Assembly: GCA_016788635.1 (NCBI GenBank)
Contig: JAEUSU010000027.1
Coordinates: 1-64,000 of the forward strand
DNA from: Flavobacteriales bacterium
Lineage (GTDB): Bacteria > Bacteroidota > Bacteroidia > Flavobacteriales_F > PHOS-HE28
DNA length: 64,000 nt
Direction of reading: 5' to 3'
Under the pieces are notes generated by a model. It saw only the letters and a list, made by a program, of their open reading frames with translations, did not search any database and was not told where the DNA came from. Within the stretch, counting starts at the first letter, position 1; each line of letters opens with the position of its first letter. This document shows, one piece after another, positions 44,236 to 53,163 of this stretch. Both the position numbers and the translations under genes were made by a program.

Positions 44236-45084
44236 ATGGCGAAGACGGCAGCCAAGACGACGGCGGCGAAGGAGAAGACCACGACCACCGGCGCAGGCGC
44301 CAATGGAGCGGCCCCGTCCACGGCCGCCGCGCGTGCGGAGATCACCATCGCAGAGAAACTGGTGGAACTGTTCCGCCTGCAGAGCATCGATTCGGACATC
44401 GACAAGATCCGCACCCAGCGCGGCGAACTGCCCCTGGAAGTGCAGGACTTGGAGGATGAAGTGGCCGGCCTGGAAGTGCGCCGCACCAAGCTCGAGGCTG
44501 AACTGGCCGAGCTGGAGAAGGGCGTGGCGGACCGCCAGAACATGATCAAGGACGCCAAGGCCTCGATCAAGAAGTACGAGGCCCAGCAGGCCAAGGTGCG
44601 CAACAACCGCGAGTACGATAGCCTCAGCAAGGAGATCGAGTTCCAGAACCTGGAGATCCAGCTGGCCGAGAAGCGCATCAAGGAGACCAAGGTGCTGATC
44701 GAGACCAAGAAGCAGGTGGTGGACGAGAGCGTGACCCTGTACAAGGAGCGCAAGAAGGACCTGGACCACAAGAAGAAGGAGCTCGACGACATCATCGCCG
44801 AAACGGAGAAGGAGGAGAAAGACCTGGTGAAGAAGAGCGATTCCGCCGCCAAGCACATCGAGGAGCGCCTGCTGAGCGCCTATCGCCGGATCCGCACCAA
44901 CGCGCGCAACGGCCTGGCCGTGGTGCCCGTGGAGCGCGGCAGCTGCGGGGGCTGCTTCAACGCCATCCCGCCCCAGCGCCAGTTGGACATCCGCAGCCAC
45001 AAGAAGATCATCGTGTGCGAGCACTGCGGCCGCATCCTGGTGGATGAGTACGTGGTGGACCGCGTGAGCGGCGCCGGGAAGTGA
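44236..45084 (+). CDS. Coiled-coil protein with C4 zinc ribbon
   Basis: The ATG at 44236 gives 282 residues: a low-complexity Ala/Thr/Lys N-terminus, a long antiparallel coiled coil (about residues 40-215) and a C-terminal zinc ribbon with CGGC and CEHC pairs near residues 236 and 260. This matches the YbgA/zf-RING_7 (CT398-like) family, a widely conserved group that has been linked to sigma-54 or other regulatory partners in some bacteria. The exact role is unknown here. An alternative GTG at 44230 would overlap the Nif3 stop. A strong terminator follows. Confidence 0.85.
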   Translation: MAKTAAKTTAAKEKTTTTGAGANGAAPSTAAARAEITIAEKLVELFRLQSIDSDIDKIRTQRGELPLEVQDLEDEVAGLEVRRTKLEAELAELEKGVADRQNMIKDAKASIKKYEAQQAKVRNNREYDSLSKEIEFQNLEIQLAEKRIKETKVLIETKKQVVDESVTLYKERKKDLDHKKKELDDIIAETEKEEKDLVKKSDSAAKHIEERLLSAYRRIRTNARNGLAVVPVERGSCGGCFNAIPPQRQLDIRSHKKIIVCEHCGRILVDEYVVDRVSGAGK

Positions 45085-45103
45085 GCGAGAATTGATCCTT
45101 TCA

Positions 45104-45137
45104 GTGAGGCCCGCCATTGGCGGGCCTCACTTTTTTT
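45104..45137 (+). terminator. Strong rho-independent terminator
   Basis: GTGAGGCCCGCC (45104-45115) and GGCGGGCCTCAC (45119-45130) form a perfect 12-base-pair stem with an ATT loop, followed by seven T. It ends the Nif3/zinc-ribbon transcript and, on the other strand, lies just past the end of the FadL-like gene. Confidence 0.93.
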
Positions 45138-45151
45138 AAGGGTCTGTCAGG

Positions 45152-46627
45152 TCACGGCCGCCACGCCAGAGTCAGCAGTCCGCGATAGGAGGTGAGCGTT
45201 TCATTCACCGGCTGCACCGTAGAGGGATCGTACGGGTAATAGTTGTTCCCACGCACATCGTAGTTCAGGCACAGGTCGATGGAGACGTGCAGGGTGCGGT
45301 AGCCGATGCCGGCGGTGTAGCGCTTCAGGGCCTGGCCATGGCGGCTATCGGTCTCCACGAAGGGGTTGGTCCAATAGCCCCAGCCGCCCCGCGCCAGCCA
45401 ATTGCCAAAGACCCATTCGGTGCCCACCCGCACGCTGTTGGACTTCGCACCCACCGCACGCACCGCCGCGTTCTCCGCTTCGAACGAGTAGGGGACCAGC
45501 GAGGAGGAGTTGCTCTTCAACCTGCCCGTTCCGTAGTCCATGTACTCGTAATCGATGCTCACCGCCCCATGCTGCCCGGCGATGTAAGCTGCGCTGAAGA
45601 GCCAGCTGCTGGGTGTGTTCAGGTTGTATTCAAAAGTGCCGAGCGGAGATTCGTAGGCATAACCTTGCCCGGTGCGCAGCTGGGTGCTCATGCGCGCGGT
45701 GTAGGTGTCCGTCATGCCGAACCACATGGGTGAGCGGTAGCTCACGCCCGCGCGGAACGCATCGCTCAAGCGCCCGATCAAGCCAATGCGTAGGTCGATG
45801 CCCGTGCCGCGGCTGTCCAGGTCCTCGTGGTACACGAGCTCCTGTGTGTCGAAGCTGGGGTCCAGGGCCTCTTCGCGGTGCTCCGTGGAGCGGATGAAGC
45901 GCGTTCCCAGGATCCCCATCTGGGCGCCGATGTACAGGCGGTCCGCATAGTTGGCGGAGTAGAACAGGGCGGTGGTGTTGCTGCGGCCTTCGGATGAGAC
46001 CAGGTGCGTTTGCGCCGTTGGGCCACCCGCTGGAATGCCCGCGCGGTAGGAGTTCGCGGCCGTATCCAGGATATCCATCGCATAGGTCTCCCACGCCAGT
46101 CCGCTGGTGAAGGGAAAGTCAGTGAAGAGGCGGTCTGCCGGCGTACCATTGGCCTCATTCACAAAGCTGGTGAGGATGGTGCTGGGTACATCGCGCGCCG
46201 CAGCCTGGCGGTCCCAATGGAAGGTGGCCTGGCGATCGTACACTATGCCGAAGGTGCTGCTGCGCCAGTTGTTGCCCTTGTCAATGGGCTGGTGCAGCAC
46301 CATGCCGAAATTGCCCACATGGAAACGCGACCGCGTGCTGCTCGCGGACTGGCCGTAATACATGGATGCGGCATCGTTCACCTCCATGCCGGCGGTGATG
46401 CTGATCTCCGTGGTGAGGAAGAGCCCGAAGCCGGCGGGGTTCAGCGATACACATCCCATGTCGGCGCCCAACGCACCGAACGCCCCGGCAAGCGCAGCAC
46501 TGCGTGCCGTGCCGCCGGGTTGCAGGTAGCTGTGCCGGAACACATCGTTCTCGTTCTGAGCAAGAGTGGCGGCACCGGCCAGCAGGCCCATGCACACACC
46601 GAAGCACCTCGCGAAGCGAACGATCAT
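45152..46627 (-). CDS. OmpP1/FadL-family outer membrane protein
   Basis: The 491-residue protein has a signal peptide ending at LAQN (residue 25). Its mature start, RHSYLQPGGTARSAALAGAFGALGAD followed by SLNPAG, is the conserved entrance of Bacteroidota FadL/TodX-like transporters, and the rest is an antiparallel beta-barrel. FadL proteins let hydrophobic molecules cross the outer membrane. The gene follows the Trp/Gly/Met-rich lipoprotein gene on the same strand after a 21-base gap. Confidence 0.88.
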   Translation of the reverse strand: MIVRFARCFGVCMGLLAGAATLAQNENDVFRHSYLQPGGTARSAALAGAFGALGADMGCVSLNPAGFGLFLTTEISITAGMEVNDAASMYYGQSASSTRSRFHVGNFGMVLHQPIDKGNNWRSSTFGIVYDRQATFHWDRQAAARDVPSTILTSFVNEANGTPADRLFTDFPFTSGLAWETYAMDILDTAANSYRAGIPAGGPTAQTHLVSSEGRSNTTALFYSANYADRLYIGAQMGILGTRFIRSTEHREEALDPSFDTQELVYHEDLDSRGTGIDLRIGLIGRLSDAFRAGVSYRSPMWFGMTDTYTARMSTQLRTGQGYAYESPLGTFEYNLNTPSSWLFSAAYIAGQHGAVSIDYEYMDYGTGRLKSNSSSLVPYSFEAENAAVRAVGAKSNSVRVGTEWVFGNWLARGGWGYWTNPFVETDSRHGQALKRYTAGIGYRTLHVSIDLCLNYDVRGNNYYPYDPSTVQPVNETLTSYRGLLTLAWRP

Positions 46628-46648
46628 CGTGCGGTCTTCAAGTAAGGC

Positions 46649-47611
46649 TTAGCGCGGGCGGCTGGGTATGGATGGGCTCATGCCACCACCACCCGAGCGT
46701 GAGGGCGAAGGCGGGCTGAAGCCACCGCCACGGCTGCCTCCAGGGGCCATATTGGGCGTGGGGTTGCGCTGGGGCCGGGCCTGTGGGTTGGACTCGCGCG
46801 AGCCACCGGATCCGCGCTGTGGCTTGGCGGAAGGCGAGCCGGGACGTGACTGCGGCAGGGCTTCGGTGGGCCTGCGCTTCATCTGTTCGCTGTGCAGCAG
46901 GTTCACCGGGCTTCGGCCGGTGTAGGTGGGCTGGCCAGGTATTGTGCCGCCACCACCACCCGTGCCGCCACCACTGGAAACCGTTGGCCGATGCCCCACC
47001 ACCATCGGGGTGGTGACCACGACGGGAGTATAGCAGCTAAAACACGAGCCCCACGGGCTTTGGAATGGACCACCCCATCCCCACGGACTACCCCAGCCCA
47101 TGCCGCACCATGGGTTACCCCAACCCATGCCCATGCCCCAGAAAGGATCGCCCCAGCCCATGCCCATGCCCATGCCCATACCCATGCCCCAGCCTGGATT
47201 TCCCCAGCACGACCCCATGCCACCGAAGGGGCTTCCCCACATGCTGTTCATGCCCCAACCCATGCCGGAGCCCCAGAACGGGTCGCCCCAGGTATTCCCC
47301 ATGCCCATGCCCCAGCCCGTGTTGCCGTTCCAACTGCTTACGCCCATATTGAAGCGGAACCGGTCATAGTTGTAATAGTGCGGGTCGTTGTAGGTCACGT
47401 CGTAATAACCGCGCTCTGTAGTGTAGGCCTGCGCCTCATTGGGGTCGTAATAATCGCCGGTGGATTCGTTCGTCACCGGGCCGGTCGGGGCACCGCGCGG
47501 GTCCGGGCGTTGGTACACACCGTCCAGGGTGCCGGCCGTGGGCTGCATGGTGCTGCACGAGGCCAGCAGCGCTGCCACCGCTGTGCCTGTAAGAATGTTC
47601 CGCGTTCTCAT
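46649..47611 (-). CDS. Lipoprotein with Trp/Gly/Met-rich low-complexity region
   Basis: The ATG at 47611 gives 320 residues with a lipobox LASC (Cys19). From about residue 85 to 175 the chain repeats short units such as WGMGMG, WGDPFWG and WGNPW. A Gly/Ser/Pro/Arg-rich tail follows from about residue 200. The Trp/Met-rich region can be expected to be flexible and might bind aromatic ligands, metal (Met) or peptidoglycan-linked partners. No named family is recognised. It lies just upstream of the FadL-like gene and diverges from proS. The frame above 47611 is not part of the protein. Confidence 0.8.
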   Translation of the reverse strand: MRTRNILTGTAVAALLASCSTMQPTAGTLDGVYQRPDPRGAPTGPVTNESTGDYYDPNEAQAYTTERGYYDVTYNDPHYYNYDRFRFNMGVSSWNGNTGWGMGMGNTWGDPFWGSGMGWGMNSMWGSPFGGMGSCWGNPGWGMGMGMGMGMGWGDPFWGMGMGWGNPWCGMGWGSPWGWGGPFQSPWGSCFSCYTPVVVTTPMVVGHRPTVSSGGGTGGGGGTIPGQPTYTGRSPVNLLHSEQMKRRPTEALPQSRPGSPSAKPQRGSGGSRESNPQARPQRNPTPNMAPGGSRGGGFSPPSPSRSGGGGMSPSIPSRPR

Positions 47612-47723
47612 GCTCGTTGGTGTTTCGGTGCGGCCTTCAATAGCACAACGCCTGCGGGGGCATCTTCGTTGTGTACCTTGCACGCCCCGCTACTCCAACA
47701 AAAATAGTACCGACTGAAGGGCG

Positions 47724-49193
47724 ATGAGCGAGATCTTGACGAAGCGTGCCGACGACTACGCGCAATGGTACAATGACCTGGTGTTGAAAGCCGACCTCGC
47801 TGAGCACAGCGACGTGCGCGGTTGCATGGTGATCAAACCCCACGGCTACGCCATCTGGGAGAAGATGCAACGGGCCTTGGACGAGATGTTCAAGGAGACC
47901 GGCCATGTGAACGCCTATTTCCCCCTTTTCATCCCGAAGAGCTACCTGGCCAAGGAGGCCAGCCACGTGGAAGGCTTCGCCAAGGAGTGCGCCGTGGTGA
48001 CCCATTACCGGCTGAAGAGCGACCCCGAGCACGGGGTGGTGGTGGACCCCGAAGCGAAGCTGGAGGAGGAGCTGATCGTGCGGCCCACCAGCGAGACCAT
48101 CATCTGGAACACCTATCGGGGCTGGATCAAGAGCTACCGCGACCTGCCGCTGCTCATCAACCAATGGGCGAACGTGGTGCGGTGGGAGATGCGCACCCGC
48201 CTCTTCCTGCGCACGGCCGAATTCCTCTGGCAGGAGGGGCACACGGCGCATGCCACCCGCCAGGAGGCCATCGAGGAGACCGAGCGTATGCTGGATGTGT
48301 ATGCGCGGTTCGCCGAGGAGTGGCTGGCCATGCCCGTGCTCAAGGGCATCAAGACGGCGAGCGAGCGCTTCGCCGGGGCCGAGGAGACCTATTGCATCGA
48401 GGCGCTCATGCAGGACGGCAAAGCGCTGCAGGCCGGTACCTCACACTTCCTGGGGCAGAACTTTGCCAAGGCCTTCGATGTGCTCTTCACCAACAAGGAG
48501 AACCGGCAGGAGCACGTGTGGGCCACCAGCTGGGGCGTGAGCACCCGCCTGATGGGCGCCCTGATCATGACCCACAGCGATGACCACGGCCTGGTGCTGC
48601 CACCCAAGCTGGCGCCCGTGCAGGTGGCCGTGGTGCCCATCGCGAAGAACGAGGAGCAACTGAACGCCATACGCGCTTACGCACAGCCCATGCTGGCCGC
48701 CCTGCGCACCAAGGGCATCACGGTGAAGTTCGATGACGACGACAAGAAGAAGCCCGGCTGGAAGTTCGCCGAGTACGAGTTCAAAGGCTACCCGGTGCGC
48801 ATCGCGATCGGCCCGCGCGACATGGAGAACGGCACCGTGGAGGTGGCCCGGCGTGATACCTTGGAGAAAAGCGTGATGCAGGCCACGGACATCGCTGATA
48901 AAGTGGAACATCTCCTGCAGGCCATTCAGGACAACCTGTACCAGAAAGCATTGGCCATGCGGGAGAACAACACCCGGGCGGTGGATAGCTACGAGGAGTT
49001 CAAAGTGGAGATCGAGAAGGGGGGCTTCCTGCTGGCCCATTGGGACGGCACGCCGGAGACCGAAGAGCGTGTGAAGGAGGAGACCAAAGCCACCATCCGC
49101 TGCATTCTTCTGGATGGCGATCAAACCCCCGGTAGTTGCATGGTCACCGGAAGGCCGAGTACCCGTCGCGTACTCTTCGCCCGCGCCTACTGA
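47724..49193 (+). CDS. proS: Prolyl-tRNA synthetase, archaeal/eukaryotic-type (class 3)
   Basis: The 489-residue protein has the class II catalytic motifs (FPLFIP near residue 75; RPTSETIIW for motif 2; the C-terminal GPRDMENG anticodon-binding region) and lacks the long editing insertion of the bacterial type. This eukaryote-like ProS is typical of Bacteroidota. It ligates proline to tRNA(Pro). A weak promoter-like TACCTTGC lies at 47674-47681. The next gene starts on the last base of its stop codon. Confidence 0.96.
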   Translation: MSEILTKRADDYAQWYNDLVLKADLAEHSDVRGCMVIKPHGYAIWEKMQRALDEMFKETGHVNAYFPLFIPKSYLAKEASHVEGFAKECAVVTHYRLKSDPEHGVVVDPEAKLEEELIVRPTSETIIWNTYRGWIKSYRDLPLLINQWANVVRWEMRTRLFLRTAEFLWQEGHTAHATRQEAIEETERMLDVYARFAEEWLAMPVLKGIKTASERFAGAEETYCIEALMQDGKALQAGTSHFLGQNFAKAFDVLFTNKENRQEHVWATSWGVSTRLMGALIMTHSDDHGLVLPPKLAPVQVAVVPIAKNEEQLNAIRAYAQPMLAALRTKGITVKFDDDDKKKPGWKFAEYEFKGYPVRIAIGPRDMENGTVEVARRDTLEKSVMQATDIADKVEHLLQAIQDNLYQKALAMRENNTRAVDSYEEFKVEIEKGGFLLAHWDGTPETEERVKEETKATIRCILLDGDQTPGSCMVTGRPSTRRVLFARAY

Positions 49194-49900
49194 TGAAGAA
49201 GAACAAGGCCAATACGCCGACACCCCGGGACATCATCCTGGAGATGCTGCGCACCAAGGCCTGCATGAAGCAGGACCTGTATCACCGCACCATCGCCTTG
49301 TTTGCGGAACTGAAGGATGTGGCCCGGGAGGTCGCCGACGACCTTGAACAGGCCATCATGCCGGTGGACAAGCGGGTGACGGTGCATTACCGGGACAAAG
49401 GGGAAACATCCTTCGAACTGAAGGTGGCTGGGGATGTGACCATCTTCCATATGCATACCAACATCTTCCGGTTGGACCAGAGCCACAACCTTTGGAAGTC
49501 CTCCTACCTCTCCGAGGATGAGATGCGCGGTTACTTCGGTCTGATCAACGTCTACAACTTTCTGAGTGATTCCTTCAAGTACAACCGCGAACGGGACATC
49601 GGCTACCTGATCGCCCGCATCCATGTGAACAAGGAGGGGCACTTCTACGTGCAGGGCAAACGGCAGCTCGGCTTCCTGTACAACGACCTGCCCGGCAGCG
49701 TCTTGGACCGCGACCGCTTGAAGGACATCCTCCAGTCCATCATCATGTATGTGCTTGATTTCGACCTGCTCACCCCCCCTTACGACCAGGTGAACCAGGT
49801 GACCGTGAGCGAGATGAACGAGATGAACATGGGCGTGGCCCTCTCCACGGGCAAGCGGTTGGGCTTCCGCTTCCAGTCGGATGGGCCGGACGTGACCTGA
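49193..49900 (+). CDS. Conserved Bacteroidota protein of unknown function
   Basis: The 235-residue soluble protein has an N-terminus rich in Lys, an alpha-helical first third and a beta-rich centre (FELKVAGDVTIFHMHTN, then SYLSEDEMRGYFGLINVYNF). Its ATG overlaps the proS TGA by one base, so it is translated with proS. I recall similar hypotheticals in flavobacteria but know no function. tRNA-Glu follows with its own promoter. Confidence 0.8.
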   Translation: MKKNKANTPTPRDIILEMLRTKACMKQDLYHRTIALFAELKDVAREVADDLEQAIMPVDKRVTVHYRDKGETSFELKVAGDVTIFHMHTNIFRLDQSHNLWKSSYLSEDEMRGYFGLINVYNFLSDSFKYNRERDIGYLIARIHVNKEGHFYVQGKRQLGFLYNDLPGSVLDRDRLKDILQSIIMYVLDFDLLTPPYDQVNQVTVSEMNEMNMGVALSTGKRLGFRFQSDGPDVT

Positions 49901-49925
49901 GCTTTGGAGGTTCGCCTTGGATCGC

Positions 49926-49933
49926 TACTTTTG
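49926..49933 (+). promoter_or_regulatory. Promoter -7 box TACTTTTG of tRNA-Glu
   Basis: This exact TAnnTTTG match lies 41 bases before the mature tRNA 5' end. Confidence 0.6.
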
Positions 49934-49973
49934 CGCTCCCGTTCGAGACCCTTGGGTTCCAAGCGGATATGTT

Positions 49974-50045
49974 GGCCCGTTCGTCTAGGGGTTAGGACGC
50001 GTCCCTTTCACGGATGAAACAGGGGTTCGATTCCCCTACGGGCTA
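49974..50045 (+). tRNA. tRNA-Glu (anticodon UUC)
   Basis: The 72 bases fold into a full cloverleaf: acceptor GGCCCGT with ACGGGCT, D-arm starting GTCTAG, anticodon stem CGTCC/GGATG with loop CTTTCAC (anticodon TTC), and T-arm AGGGG-TTCGATT-CCCCT. The CCA end is not encoded. The first acceptor pair is G-U rather than G-C. Confidence 0.95.
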
Positions 50046-50053
50046 CTGGTGAG

Positions 50054-50077
50054 AACCCGCGCTTGGCGCGGGTTTTC
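50054..50077 (+). terminator. Terminator after tRNA-Glu
   Basis: AACCCGCGC (50054-50062) and GCGCGGGTT (50066-50074) form a 9-base-pair stem with loop TTG, followed by TTCTG. Confidence 0.85.
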
Positions 50078-50193
50078 TGTTTCCACCCTATAGGGGGGTG
50101 GGTCGAAGCGGGGTCTGTCCCAGCTCGGTTTACCACCCTTTCTTGCAGCGAGCCGCACTGGCTCAGTGAACAAGATTCCAATGCCATACCGAA

Positions 50194-50226
50194 GCAGAAC
50201 AGCCGCCCCAAGGGCGGCTGTTCTGC
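50194..50226. terminator. Long hairpin, terminator for the DUF3332 gene (and bidirectional)
   Basis: GCAGAACAGCCGCCC (50194-50208) and GGGCGGCTGTTCTGC (50212-50226) form a perfect 15-base-pair stem with a three-base loop, 17 bases after the DUF3332 stop on the minus strand. It also separates tRNA-Glu from that gene. Confidence 0.85.
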
Positions 50227-50243
50227 CAGATGGTCACACCTGT

Positions 50244-50783
50244 TCAGCGCAGACGGGCCTGGGCATCATCCAGGTGCAGGTCCATGCTGCCGGTGTCCGT
50301 GTACACACGCACGTTCTCGGCCTGGTCGTCCAGGAAGGTCATCACCGGGTGCTCGCACACTTGGCTATCGCTGTATTTCCAGGTGCGGGTGGCGCGGTCG
50401 AACTTCATGATGCGCACTTCGCCCACCTCCTCACCGCTGAGCTGGGTGAAGGTGAAGGTGTCCTTGGTGGCGTCGATGCGGTAGTCCACCCCGTTGTGGC
50501 ACACGAGCTGCGATTCATGGTCGCCCTCATTCATGGAAATGGGGTTGCTGCCTCCCCAGAACTCGATCAGGTTGAATATGACCGAGTCGAGCATGGCGGT
50601 CACCCCGTATACGAATCCCATGGGGATCCACAACAGCAGCGACTTCACGAACTTGCTGTTGGACACACCATCGTGCCAGTTGTACACCTTGCGCGTAAGG
50701 GCGAATTCGCCAAAGCAGCCGGATTGCCCGACCATGAGCATGCCCAGGGCCAGGAAAAGGATGGACTTGCGAACGATCTTCAT
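50244..50783 (-). CDS. DUF3332 lipoprotein
   Basis: The ATG at 50783 gives 179 residues. The lipobox QSGC (Cys23) is followed by FGEFALTRKVYNWHDGVSN, the signature of DUF3332, and a membrane-type segment around residues 48-68 (LLLWIPMGFVYGVTAM). This family occurs in several Gram-negative groups, with no known function. The promoter was not identified. It is flanked by terminator hairpins, so it is an independent unit. Confidence 0.9.
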   Translation of the reverse strand: MKIVRKSILFLALGMLMVGQSGCFGEFALTRKVYNWHDGVSNSKFVKSLLLWIPMGFVYGVTAMLDSVIFNLIEFWGGSNPISMNEGDHESQLVCHNGVDYRIDATKDTFTFTQLSGEEVGEVRIMKFDRATRTWKYSDSQVCEHPVMTFLDDQAENVRVYTDTGSMDLHLDDAQARLR

Positions 50784-50909
50784 GGGTTGATGGGTTTGGG
50801 TTTGTCCGCCCAAACTAAAGTGTTTGGCAGGGTTCCGCTACGTCCTGCATGAAAAAGAAGAAAGGGTGCGGGAGCCGTGGCACCCACACCCGTTCACATC
50901 AATTAGTGG

Positions 50910-51302
50910 TCAGTGGACCACCGGCAAACCCTGCGCGGCCCAGGCACGAATGCCGCCTTGCAGATCGCGCACATCCGTGAAGCCTGCCTTCAGCAGAGTT
51001 GCCCGTGCAGCGGCCGAGCGGCGGCCTGATGCGCAATACAGAAGCACCGGAGCCTGCTTGTCAAGGATGTTCAGTGCGCGTTCCAGATCGCCGTTCGTCC
51101 AGTCGAGGTTGCGGGCACCTTGCAGGTGACCTTCGCGGAACTCTGCGGCGGTGCGCACATCAATGAGCTGAGCCTTTGGCGTCGCGCCCGCCTTGGCGAA
51201 GGCGGTGGCATCGATCGCACCGCCACCGGTCTGGCCGGTACACGAACCGAAGGATACCAAGGCCACCAGTAAGGCGACCAAGAAAATGGGGGTGCGTTGC
51301 AT
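50910..51302 (-). CDS. Rhodanese-domain lipoprotein
   Basis: The 130-residue protein has a signal peptide and lipobox FGSC (Cys21). A single rhodanese domain starts at about residue 42, with the QLIDVRTAAEFREGHL CH2A-like segment and the catalytic Cys90 in the loop YCASGRRS. A membrane-anchored periplasmic sulfurtransferase of this kind could pass sulfane sulfur to or from thiosulfate in the envelope. It is the last gene of the sulfur cluster and starts 17 bases after its cytosolic counterpart. Confidence 0.9.
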   Translation of the reverse strand: MQRTPIFLVALLVALVSFGSCTGQTGGGAIDATAFAKAGATPKAQLIDVRTAAEFREGHLQGARNLDWTNGDLERALNILDKQAPVLLYCASGRRSAAARATLLKAGFTDVRDLQGGIRAWAAQGLPVVH

Positions 51303-51319
51303 GGCTTACGACCGAATGA

Positions 51320-51622
51320 TCAGCGGGCTTGTGCGTCCACGATCGTCCACTGCCCACCGTTGTGTGCGGTGAATCCATTCTGCCGCAGGAGGTCGGTAGC
51401 CACACCACTGCGGGCGCCACTGCGGCAGCAGGTGATCACCGTCTTGGACTTGTCGAGCTTGACGATCCCCGAAACCAAACGGTCCAATGGGATGTTGACG
51501 GCTCCCTTTGGATGCCCGGCAGCGAACTCGCCGGGTGTGCGGACATCCACGATGATCGCGCCTTCACGGATCAACTGGGCGATATCGGCCTTGGGGCCGG
51601 TCTTGAACAATGAGCTGAACAT
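51320..51622 (-). CDS. Small rhodanese-domain protein
   Basis: The 100-residue single-domain rhodanese has no signal peptide, so it should be cytosolic. IIVDVRTPGEFAAGHPKGAVNIP is split by nothing unusual, and the active loop is CRSGARS with Cys66, preceded by a second Cys65. Small rhodaneses of this type (GlpE/PspE size) transfer sulfur from thiosulfate or persulfide to thiol acceptors. It pairs with the periplasmic one downstream. A GACCTTTG box at 51661-51668 lies 38 bases upstream on the minus strand. Confidence 0.92.
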   Translation of the reverse strand: MFSSLFKTGPKADIAQLIREGAIIVDVRTPGEFAAGHPKGAVNIPLDRLVSGIVKLDKSKTVITCCRSGARSGVATDLLRQNGFTAHNGGQWTIVDAQAR

Positions 51623-51660
51623 GGTGAGAGGTGTTTTCTGGTTGGCGCCGAAGCGCGGTA

Positions 51661-51668
51661 CAAAGGTC
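51661..51668 (-). promoter_or_regulatory. Promoter-like box GACCTTTG before the rhodanese pair
   Basis: One mismatch from TAnnTTTG. It lies in the 91-base gap between the porin stop and the first rhodanese start and could give the pair its own transcript. Confidence 0.4.
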
Positions 51669-51713
51669 CGCCGATCGAAGTTCCCGGTTGGTGATGCCTG
51701 TCACACGTGCCGC

Positions 51714-53144
51714 TCAGAACGCATAGTTCACGATGAGGTTCACATGCTGCATATCCACCTTGTTGAAGACCTGGCGCAGTGTGTAGGGCTCGTTGCTCAG
51801 CGGGACCTTGATGAGGTAAATGAACTGTACCGCCAGGCCCTGCCATCCTCCCTTGAAACGGTACTGTGCGTTGATGTCGAATTGCTGATAGGCGGGGAAG
51901 GCGTACTTGTTCAAACGGGGGTCATTGGGAGAGGGCAGCCAGTACAGTCCGGCATCGCCTTGCACGCGCCAGCCCGTGGCGGTTTGCAGGATCAGGTTGA
52001 GCGTGGTGGCGTGCACATCCCCAAAGCCTTCATTCCGCTCGCGTGGCAGGAAGGTGTAGAACGGATCGCGGCCCCACTCGCGTGGCATCAGGTAGCGGCC
52101 CTGGTCTGTCATGCGGGTGTAATTCGCCTGCCAGCGGAACCGTCCATGGTTCATCCGAAAGCGTGTGCTAAGGACAAAGGAGCCGTCATGGTCGTAGTAG
52201 GTGAGGCTGTCCACGGCATTGCCTCCGTTGTTCACGCGGTCCTGGCGGATGGCCATCACGCCCCACATCCAGCGGTCCTCGCGGTCGCCGCGCTCCAGTT
52301 GGAGCATCGCGGTGTTGAAGACGTTCTCCACGAACAGGTCCCAAGCGGTGAGCCGCCACTTAGAGGTCACGGGAATCGAGACCTTCCCGGCGAGGATGCC
52401 TGCGCTGCCTACTTGTCCCTTGTAGAGGCTGGGCTTGCCGGTGAGGTTGATGCCAGCCGGATAGATGCCTATGCTCTCACCGACGGTATACCATTTGGCA
52501 GTGGAGCGTGGCAGCATGCGGTACAAGTAACCTCCCTCGAGCTGCAGGCCGTGGTTGGTGGTATGCAGGCCCCAGATCCCCTCGGCCATACCCGGGTGCA
52601 TGCGGCCGTCCTGCGGGTTGATGAAGGGCGTGTTGATGTCCTGCTTGCCGAAGATGAACCGTGTGCGGCCTCCGTTCCGGTGATAGTTCAATTGGAACAC
52701 CTGCAGGAAGGCCACCTGGTTGTCGGTGGTGATGTTGGCCACATCGAAGAGCCCCACCTCATACCGGTTGGGCAGGCCGGTGAGCGGATCCAACTTGGTA
52801 AGGTCGATGCTCCACAGGTCGAACGTGAATGCCCCTGCCATGCGGAACTGGAAGTCCTTCCAGCGCTGAGAGGAGAACCCCAGGGATCCACCAAAAGCCT
52901 GGGCGTGGTAGTCGCTCAAGTCCCCCTGGTTCACGGTGCCCATTAGGTACATGCGGAAGCGCCCTTCCAACGTTCCGTTCCGCATCACTTCGTTCAAGGA
53001 TGATCCCTTCCGCAGGCTGTCACTGCGTGGGATGTCAAGCTCACTTTGCTGGGCTGAGGACGTTCCCGCCAGCAAGTACAACGACAGCCCTAACCATGAT
53101 CGACTGACGAACGTGTGATGGGTGCTGCGGCGACCCGTGCTCAT
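51714..53144 (-). CDS. Outer membrane porin (OprD-like)
   Basis: The 476-residue protein has a signal peptide ending near SSAQQ. The mature chain is an amphipathic beta-barrel with many aromatic strand ends and a final Phe. FIFGKQDINTPFINPQDGRMHPGM resembles the loop of OprD-type carboxylate-specific porins. It ends at 51714, with a C-terminal NYAF. Its place after SoxB- and DsrE-like genes suggests it admits a sulfur oxyanion or an organic acid, but the substrate is not known from sequence. Confidence 0.78.
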   Translation of the reverse strand: MSTGRRSTHHTFVSRSWLGLSLYLLAGTSSAQQSELDIPRSDSLRKGSSLNEVMRNGTLEGRFRMYLMGTVNQGDLSDYHAQAFGGSLGFSSQRWKDFQFRMAGAFTFDLWSIDLTKLDPLTGLPNRYEVGLFDVANITTDNQVAFLQVFQLNYHRNGGRTRFIFGKQDINTPFINPQDGRMHPGMAEGIWGLHTTNHGLQLEGGYLYRMLPRSTAKWYTVGESIGIYPAGINLTGKPSLYKGQVGSAGILAGKVSIPVTSKWRLTAWDLFVENVFNTAMLQLERGDREDRWMWGVMAIRQDRVNNGGNAVDSLTYYDHDGSFVLSTRFRMNHGRFRWQANYTRMTDQGRYLMPREWGRDPFYTFLPRERNEGFGDVHATTLNLILQTATGWRVQGDAGLYWLPSPNDPRLNKYAFPAYQQFDINAQYRFKGGWQGLAVQFIYLIKVPLSNEPYTLRQVFNKVDMQHVNLIVNYAF

Positions 53145-53163
53145 TCCAATGCGCTTCTATCCT

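Noticed and set aside
46903-47369. Tandem CCCATGCCCATGCC-type DNA repeat considered as a regulatory or phase-variable repeat
   Set aside because: It encodes the Gly/Met/Trp region of the lipoprotein in the correct frame. Unit lengths are in-frame, so no frameshift switch is implied, though copy number could vary.
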